The position numbers and the translations under genes were made by a program. The notes below the pieces were generated by a model. The model had not been told where the DNA came from. It made no database searches and saw nothing but the letters and a program-made list of their open reading frames with translations. Positions 4,970 to 9,805 of a stretch of DNA of 9,805 nucleotides are shown here, piece by piece. The DNA is from an uncultured Ruminococcus sp. (GTDB taxonomy: Bacteria > Bacillota > Clostridia > Oscillospirales > Ruminococcaceae). Location: the NCBI GenBank assembly GCA_946612185.1, contig CAMOEP010000059.1, forward strand, positions 1 to 9,805, given 5' to 3'. Within the stretch, counting starts at the first letter, position 1; every line of letters begins with the position of its first letter.

Positions 4970-7003
4970 ATGAAGGAAAACACTATGAGAAAAAGGAGCG
5001 CTGCTCTTGTTGCTGCTGCATTCATTGCGGTGACAATGGCAGCAGGAAATGGCAGCGGACTGCTCCCGGAAAAGGCTGATACCATAACGGTTTCAGCAGC
5101 CGATGTAAGCGGCGTTAAGGTGGAGAGCGCAGGCGGCTGGAATGAGATGATGTACATTGTTATCTCAGGCATCACAAAAGCCGATGTTACGGCTGTTTCC
5201 TACTCCGGCGCATCTGTCGGCAGTTTCTCCGAGGACGACCTTGCCTACCTTGTAAGGGATACCGAACAGGGCGTGCGTGTGGACGCACCAGGCTTGAAGG
5301 CTGGTACTTATACCATTACCCTCAACACTTCAAAGGGCAATATCACACAGAGCGGTATCGAAGTAACTGCGCAGGACCGTTCCGGCTACGCTCATTTTGG
5401 CTACACCGAGGGCGTGGGCGCTTACACTGACGAGGGAGAACTGAAACCCGGTGCAAAGGTACTCTATGTTACCGACGAGAATAAGGACACCGTTACCGTT
5501 ACTTCAAAGGACGGCACAACCGTTTCAGGTATAGGCAATATCCTCAACTCCGCAGGTCAGGACACTGGCGACGGCAAGACCTCAAACGGCAGTACAGTCG
5601 TGAATACCAACAGCGGAATCCTCAAAAAGCTTGCTGAGGACGGCACTCCTCTGGTTGTCCGCATCGTGGGAAATGTCACAGCACCTTATGGTCTGACTGC
5701 TTATAATACCACCGATTTTGGCGGACTTAAAGGCGATAACGGCTTTATGGCAAGAATGAAGTCCGGCAAGGACATCACTATCGAGGGAATCGGCGCTGAC
5801 GCTTGCATCAACGGCTGGGGACTTCACTTTATCTGCGAGGAATCCGCTCCGGAATTTGGCAAGAGTTTTGAAGTAAGGAACTTGGCTTTCAGAAATGTTC
5901 CGGAGGACGCAATCGGTATGGAAGGCGTTCAGGTCAAAGACGTGGTAACAGCTTCCGTTGAGAGATGCTGGATACACCACAACGAGTTCTACGTTCCGAA
6001 CATCGAAAAGCCTGCTGAGTCTGACAAGAAGCAGGGCGACGGCGCTTGCGACTTCAAGCGTGGACAGTATTTCACCAACAGCTACAACTACTATGAGGGC
6101 TACCACAAAACCAACCTTGTGGGCGCTAACGACAGTAACCTCCAGTACAATATAAGCTTCCACAACAACTACTGGAAGGACTGCGCTGCAAGAGGCCCTA
6201 TGGCAAGAAATGCCAATATCCACATCTACAATAATATTTATGAGCATCAGACCGATGTAGGACAGGATTCTCGTGCAAATTCCTACTTCTTCTCCGAGTA
6301 TAACCTTTTTGAGAACTGTGATGACTGCACAGTTATCAAGTCCGGCGGTGCTATCAAGAGTCTGCACGATGCTTTTGTGAACTGTGAGCATGAAACTACA
6401 GGTACTCCCATAAGTGACATAAGCCAGACAGTTTCCAATAACAATAAATACCCTGATTTCGAGACAAATCCAGCGCTTTCGTACATTCCCTCCGGAAACT
6501 ATATCCTTGAAACTGATACCACCAAGCTGAAAGCTGAGTTCGAGACAGACGGCGGAACAATGGACGAGCCTGTATTCGGTGAAGCTGTTGACGTTGAGAT
6601 AACCACCGGAACTATTGAGGAATCAACAACTACCACAGAAACTACAACTACAACTGAAACAACTACAGAAACTACCACAACCGAAACCGATACAACTACC
6701 ACAACTGCCGAAACTACCACCGAAACCGATGCAACTACTACTGAATCCGAAACTGAAACTACCACTGAGACAACTGCTTCTGATATAGTTTGGGGCGATG
6801 TGACTAACGACGGAAACATTACAGTAAGCGACATTGTGGCAGTTCTCCAGTACTCCTCAAATAGAGAGAAGTACCCTCTGGATGCTGACGCAATTGCAAG
6901 AGCTGATGTAAATTCCGACGGTGATGTTAATACCAAGGACGCTTTCATAATCCAGCAGATAGATGCTAAGATCGTTTCTCAGGCTGAACTGCCTTTGAAG
7001 TAA
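4970..7003 (+). CDS. Secreted pectate lyase (PL1-like) with C-terminal type I dockerin
   Basis: This 677-aa exported enzyme should cleave polygalacturonate by Ca-dependent beta-elimination. Residues 1 to about 44 form a signal peptide: basic MRKRS, then a hydrophobic Ala/Val core and small residues before the mature part. An Ig-like N-terminal module spans about 46-135. The parallel beta-helix catalytic domain spans about 138-515, with WIHHNEF (334-340), the acidic DGACD (357-361, probable Ca site), NLVGANDSN (382-390), SFHNNYWKD (396-404) and ARGPMAR (407-413). R408 in that last RxP motif matches the position of the catalytic arginine of PL1 lyases. A Thr/Glu linker (551-603) leads to a dockerin (about 604-677) with two Ca-binding loop-helix repeats, GDVTNDGNITVSDIVAVLQ and ADVNSDGDVNTKDAFIIQQ. 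The dockerin would attach the enzyme to a cohesin scaffoldin, so it acts outside the cell in a cellulosome on pectin. It appears monocistronic, with its own promoter and terminator. The start at 4970 has a good ribosome binding site; 4985 is an alternative. Confidence 0.95.
   Translation: MKENTMRKRSAALVAAAFIAVTMAAGNGSGLLPEKADTITVSAADVSGVKVESAGGWNEMMYIVISGITKADVTAVSYSGASVGSFSEDDLAYLVRDTEQGVRVDAPGLKAGTYTITLNTSKGNITQSGIEVTAQDRSGYAHFGYTEGVGAYTDEGELKPGAKVLYVTDENKDTVTVTSKDGTTVSGIGNILNSAGQDTGDGKTSNGSTVVNTNSGILKKLAEDGTPLVVRIVGNVTAPYGLTAYNTTDFGGLKGDNGFMARMKSGKDITIEGIGADACINGWGLHFICEESAPEFGKSFEVRNLAFRNVPEDAIGMEGVQVKDVVTASVERCWIHHNEFYVPNIEKPAESDKKQGDGACDFKRGQYFTNSYNYYEGYHKTNLVGANDSNLQYNISFHNNYWKDCAARGPMARNANIHIYNNIYEHQTDVGQDSRANSYFFSEYNLFENCDDCTVIKSGGAIKSLHDAFVNCEHETTGTPISDISQTVSNNNKYPDFETNPALSYIPSGNYILETDTTKLKAEFETDGGTMDEPVFGEAVDVEITTGTIEESTTTTETTTTTETTTETTTTETDTTTTTAETTTETDATTTESETETTTETTASDIVWGDVTNDGNITVSDIVAVLQYSSNREKYPLDADAIARADVNSDGDVNTKDAFIIQQIDAKIVSQAELPLK
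6620..6778 (+). repeat. Thr/Glu-rich linker-coding low-complexity repeat
   Basis: This run of ACx and GAA codons encodes residues 551-603 of the pectate lyase, almost entirely Thr and Glu. Such linkers separate catalytic and dockerin modules in cellulosomal enzymes and are flexible and often glycosylated. The near-repetitive DNA is prone to slippage, so its length may vary between strains. It produces a meaningless Val/Ser-rich open frame on the other strand. Confidence 0.9.
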
Positions 7004-7016
7004 GATATAGCAGAAA

Positions 7017-7052
7017 ATCCCCGGAATTCCATTCGTTGGACGTTCCGGGGAT
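7017..7052 (+). terminator. Terminator of the pectate lyase gene
   Basis: ATCCCCGGAA (7017-7026) pairs with TTCCGGGGAT (7043-7052) in a 10-bp stem. TCCA (7028-7031) and TGGA (7037-7040) extend the hairpin inside. A modest T-rich tail (ATTATTTT) follows. It begins 13 nt after the stop codon. Confidence 0.85.
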
Positions 7053-7066
7053 CATTATTTTAAAAT

Positions 7067-7104
7067 AAAAGGCTGTGCAGCACATGGAAACTGCACAGCC
7101 TTTT
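7067..7104. terminator. Bidirectional terminator between convergent genes
   Basis: Perfect 14-bp arms, AAAAGGCTGTGCAG (7067-7080) and CTGCACAGCCTTTT (7091-7104), flank a 10-nt loop. A residues on one side and T residues on the other let it end transcription in both directions. It mainly serves the minus-strand surface-protein gene, whose stop is about 100 nt away, and backs up the pectate lyase terminator. Confidence 0.9.
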
Positions 7105-7204
7105 CATTGCGCCCTATCAGCCAGCTATACTGCCGGTATCAAAGTCGCAAATGTTGGGGGTTTGGATAATTTTACAGCAAGATTCGTATGGACAATTGCT
7201 TTGA

Positions 7205-9805
7205 TCAATCAGCCAGTTTGCTGTAATAGTAAGTTCTCTGAACGCCGTAGTGGTACTCGCCGTCGATGAGGATATAAGTTCTGACTGTAACGCCATTGCC
7301 ATCGCCGTTATCCTTTGCTCTGAATGTTGTAATAGCATGAGAGCAAGGATTATTGATAACGCCTTCAGTGTCGGCAGTCAGTGTCAGACCAGTAGCATCA
7401 TTGCGATATACCAGGATACCGTACTGAGCGTCAGTCTCACCAGTGGAGGAGAAGTCTGCGCTGAAAACGATACGATTATCGTCATCATATCTGTGAGCAT
7501 CAATTATCTCACTGTGAGCAGCCTCGATAGCTTCATGCTCCTTGAGAGCGTCGAATTCAACGTAAACCTGCTCGCCGTACATGATATTGCCGTCAACAAC
7601 GATGTAAGGTCTTACATATACGCCGTTTCCGTTGTCTTTTGCACGGAGAGTTGTGGTGGAATTTTTGTACTCGCCGGTTGCGATTCTCTCAGTATCCTTT
7701 GGGTTGGGGTGAGCAGCGTTTCTCTCTGTAGCCATTTGCAGAGTCATATCACCGATATCCTCAGCGCCTCTGTAAACCAGGTAGCCGTACTTAACGTCCT
7801 TAGTGCCGTTGTAGGTGTTGGTCAGAGCGAAATTAATGCGTCTATCGCCGTCGTAAGTCTTGTAGCTTGCTACAGTTGCAACAGCAGCTTCCTCAGCAGT
7901 TTTAACAACTGTCCAGGGCAGTTCCTTGATGCCGTTGTAGTGGTTGATACCGATGATCTCGATAGTGAAGTTGCCAGTAACCTTGGAAGTATTGCCGTTG
8001 ATAGTATAGTCAACGCCTTCAACCAAGGGCTGACCGGTCTTAGTGTCGATAACTGTGATATCGTTGCACTCTGTCCAGTCGTTTGTCAGCTTAGCCTTAG
8101 AAGTGTAGATCACCTTGATATCATTGGACTCGATGTCCTTGGGTGTGATGTTGTAAACAGGTGAAACAACGTTGAAGTTGTAGTTATTGTTGTACTCGTC
8201 TGTTGTATTTACAACGCCGATGTAGGTATTTGTTGCCTTGTCAAGTGTCCAGTTAACTGTGGTATTAGCCTCGAAATCAGCCTTCTCTGCATCAAGAACG
8301 CCGTCAAATGCGTAGCTGATGACCTGAGGTGCAGTATCGCTGTAAATGATATCATTCTTGTCGAGAGTACCGGTTACAGTGACATCCGCCTTTTCAATAA
8401 TCAGATCAGCTTCGAGGTTCTGTGTGGTGTAGCCCTTTGCAGTGATCTTAACCTTGACAGTGTATGTTCCTGCATTGACAGGAGCAGCGTCCAGCTTTGT
8501 TTCGCCCTCATAGTACTCTGTTTTAACGGTTGCCTTGGATTTCGGGATATTGCCGAGGTCAACTGTGAACAGTCCGGAAACGTCCTCGCCGTCGTAGGTC
8601 TTGATGCCGTTGTTTACGGTAGCGATAGAAGCAGCACCGTCCATACCCTTAACTGTCCAGCCTGCATATGCGATGCCGGTGTAGTTGCCCTGTCCGGAGA
8701 TCTGCACGTTGAATTCGCCCGGATAAACCTTCTGGAGAGTTCCGCCTATGTTGTAATCAGCGTCATTTACCAGAGTAGTATCGCCGTCGGTTACAGATTC
8801 AACAGTGACCTTCTTGGTCTTGCCGTCGTAGGTAACAACGGGCTTGTTGTCCTCATATGTGAAGTCGTCAGAAGTACCCTGCAGTGTAACAACTACGTCT
8901 TCGGAGGCGATGTTCTTGGGAACAACTGTGAAGTAAGCGTCCTTAGCAACAACGGGAATGTAGTTATCATAGCCTGCTGTAGTTGTCTGACCGGCTGTCT
9001 CGTCGATGATGAATGTATAAGTACCAGCATCGTTCTTGAACTCGCCATAGTCGAAGTCGTTGTCCAGTTCAGGCTTCAGAACGTTTGTAGTCTCAATTTC
9101 CTTGCCGAGTTTAACCACGCTGCCGAAGAATTCAGAAGCATTTTCAGCGTCAGTTGCGATGAATCCGGTCTTAGTCTCGTCGTTCTGCTCTTCGACGGTG
9201 TAGGTGATTGTCGGAGCGGTCTTGTCACCGAAAGTCATCTTCTGCTCTGCATCGGGAGTGAGAGTTACAGGGCGCTGTGCGATAGTTGCAGGAACATTCA
9301 GCTCAATGTCCTCATAGTTTTTGGAAGTAATGGTAATCTTTGCATTGTGCTTGCCGGCGCTGGTGATGTCATTCTCTTTGTAAAGACCCAACTGTTCCAG
9401 AATAGCATGGAATTCGTCAGAGTCAATATCAACGACGTAAAGCTCGTAATCATCGCATACGATGGCGGCTGTGTGGCTCTCAGGAATCTCGATCTCGCCG
9501 ACCTTCTCGTTATCGTTGTATGCATCCAGATAGGTCTTGCCGTCAGTTGCACGGACAACGATCTTGTCTGCGGCACCTTCATAAGTTACTGTGCTATTAT
9601 TATAGACAAGCCCGATGTAGCCGCCGTTCCAGTTGTACACATTGCCTGGTGTGAGGTCAAGCTCACCGTGGTTATTTGCCGAAGTCAGGGTCACGCCCTC
9701 CGCAGAACCGTGGATTGTAGTGGTGCCGCCCGAAATGGTGATCTGTGCGTCCTCAGACTCAAGCACGCCCTGCTCGTCGGTGAAGTTGAAGTCGGTCTTG
9801 TCGAG
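7205..9805 (-). CDS. Large repeat-rich extracellular protein (MBG/YDG-like modules), N-terminus outside window
   Basis: The frame is open to the right edge, so at least 866 residues are seen and the true start and any signal peptide lie outside; the GTG at 9766 is only an internal codon. Positions below count from 9766. Residues about 1-60 are a beta-rich stretch (ITISGGTTTIHG). From about 165 come modules of about 80-115 residues typical of MBG/YDG-like repeats: 165-283, 284-373, 378-460, 460-540 and 541-620. They show TYDG, NAGTYTVKVKI, ISGQGNYTGIAYAGWTV and the related IIGINHYNGIKELPWTV. The C-terminal part (about 632-850) is a tandem pair of another Ig/fibronectin-like module. Composition is Asp/Thr/Asn-rich with very few Cys, as in bacterial adhesins and surface proteins. 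No LPXTG motif, dockerin or membrane anchor is seen at the C-terminus (it ends KLAD), so any attachment signal must be N-terminal. Function is unknown; a role in surface adhesion or substrate binding is inferred. Confidence 0.85.
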   Translation of the reverse strand, partial: LDKTDFNFTDEQGVLESEDAQITISGGTTTIHGSAEGVTLTSANNHGELDLTPGNVYNWNGGYIGLVYNNSTVTYEGAADKIVVRATDGKTYLDAYNDNEKVGEIEIPESHTAAIVCDDYELYVVDIDSDEFHAILEQLGLYKENDITSAGKHNAKITITSKNYEDIELNVPATIAQRPVTLTPDAEQKMTFGDKTAPTITYTVEEQNDETKTGFIATDAENASEFFGSVVKLGKEIETTNVLKPELDNDFDYGEFKNDAGTYTFIIDETAGQTTTAGYDNYIPVVAKDAYFTVVPKNIASEDVVVTLQGTSDDFTYEDNKPVVTYDGKTKKVTVESVTDGDTTLVNDADYNIGGTLQKVYPGEFNVQISGQGNYTGIAYAGWTVKGMDGAASIATVNNGIKTYDGEDVSGLFTVDLGNIPKSKATVKTEYYEGETKLDAAPVNAGTYTVKVKITAKGYTTQNLEADLIIEKADVTVTGTLDKNDIIYSDTAPQVISYAFDGVLDAEKADFEANTTVNWTLDKATNTYIGVVNTTDEYNNNYNFNVVSPVYNITPKDIESNDIKVIYTSKAKLTNDWTECNDITVIDTKTGQPLVEGVDYTINGNTSKVTGNFTIEIIGINHYNGIKELPWTVVKTAEEAAVATVASYKTYDGDRRINFALTNTYNGTKDVKYGYLVYRGAEDIGDMTLQMATERNAAHPNPKDTERIATGEYKNSTTTLRAKDNGNGVYVRPYIVVDGNIMYGEQVYVEFDALKEHEAIEAAHSEIIDAHRYDDDNRIVFSADFSSTGETDAQYGILVYRNDATGLTLTADTEGVINNPCSHAITTFRAKDNGDGNGVTVRTYILIDGEYHYGVQRTYYYSKLAD
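7217..7873 (-). repeat. Tandem C-terminal module pair of the surface protein
   Basis: Two related protein modules lie in tandem, at about 7547-7873 and 7217-7540. Matching landmarks in order are KYGYLVYR and QYGILVYR, then MTLQ and LTLT, TTLRAKDNGNG and TTFRAKDNGDG, VRPYIVVDG and VRTYILIDG, and MYGEQ and HYGVQ. The layout (strand, Arg-aromatic-hydrophobic strand, turn, YG strand) suggests an Ig or fibronectin-like fold. The two copies have diverged, so the duplication is old. Confidence 0.75.
7907..8917 (-). repeat. Diverged pair of YDG-like modules in the surface protein
   Basis: The module at about 8648-8917 (PKNIASEDVVVTLQ to GNYTGIAYAGWTV) and the one at about 7907-8146 (PKDIESNDIKVIYT to NHYNGIKELPWTV) are clearly related, sharing DADYNIGG/GVDYTING and the closing WTV. 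Each follows an MBG-like module, so a two-module unit appears to have been duplicated, with an extra YDG/MBG module (about 378-460) between the copies. Confidence 0.65.

Noticed and set aside
5582..6391. 269-codon minus-strand frame opposite the pectate lyase
   Set aside because: Shadow of the PL1 coding sequence, with no recognisable domain.
6499..6948. Val/Ser-rich minus-strand frame
   Set aside because: Reverse reading of the Thr/Glu linker repeat; the composition is an artefact of the codons.
7250..8164. 304-codon plus-strand frame opposite the surface-protein gene
   Set aside because: Shadow of the repeat-rich minus-strand gene, which has coherent modules and a downstream terminator.
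1..9805. CRISPR arrays, insertion sequences, tRNA or rRNA genes
   Set aside because: No spaced direct repeats, transposase motifs, terminal inverted repeats or tRNA cloverleaf were seen; the only repeats are protein-module and linker repeats.

Overview
The window looks like chromosomal DNA of a fibre-degrading, low-to-mid GC Firmicute, most likely a Ruminococcus of the R. flavefaciens/R. albus kind. The reasons are a secreted pectate lyase ending in a type I dockerin behind a Thr/Glu linker, a T-box riboswitch, consensus sigma-A-like promoters, and a large surface protein built of MBG/YDG-like and Ig-like repeats. The genus is inferred from these features; no database search was run.

Layout. 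(1) Positions 38-490 hold the C-terminal part of an ATP-grasp (R2K-like) protein whose 5' part is missing or scrambled. (2) Positions 613-4799 are one regulated operon. It starts with a perfect TTGACA-17-TATAAT promoter and a T-box leader with a mutually exclusive antiterminator/terminator pair. Next comes a 783-aa HTH-cupin-acyl-CoA synthetase fusion, then, 2 nt downstream, a 480-aa ACT-ACT-metallo-beta-lactamase-fold protein, and a strong intrinsic terminator. (3) Positions 4888-7052 carry the pectate lyase with its own probable promoter and terminator. (4) Positions 7067-9805 carry, on the minus strand, a large repeat-rich extracellular protein whose N-terminus lies beyond the right edge. 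It converges on the pectate lyase, and two hairpins separate the two genes.

The most interesting unit is the T-box operon. T-boxes normally sense uncharged tRNA and switch on tRNA synthetases or amino-acid biosynthesis and uptake. Here the target is an acyl-CoA synthetase of the medium/branched-chain (MACS-like) type plus a protein with amino-acid-sensing ACT domains. Rumen ruminococci are known to build Ile, Val, Leu and Phe by activating 2-methylbutyrate, isobutyrate, isovalerate or phenylacetate to CoA esters and reductively carboxylating them. The operon therefore reads as an acid-salvage route to an amino acid, controlled at three levels: tRNA charging (T-box), a DNA-binding/cupin domain fused to the enzyme, and ACT-domain sensing. 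The T-box bulge (UGGU) calls for a tRNA with discriminator A, which fits Ile, Val, Leu, Phe and Tyr and argues against Cys and Trp. The exact specifier codon could not be fixed by eye; AUC (Ile) at 735-737 is the favoured candidate.

The right half reflects plant cell-wall degradation and the cell surface: a cellulosome-targeted pectin-degrading enzyme and a probable surface/adhesion protein.
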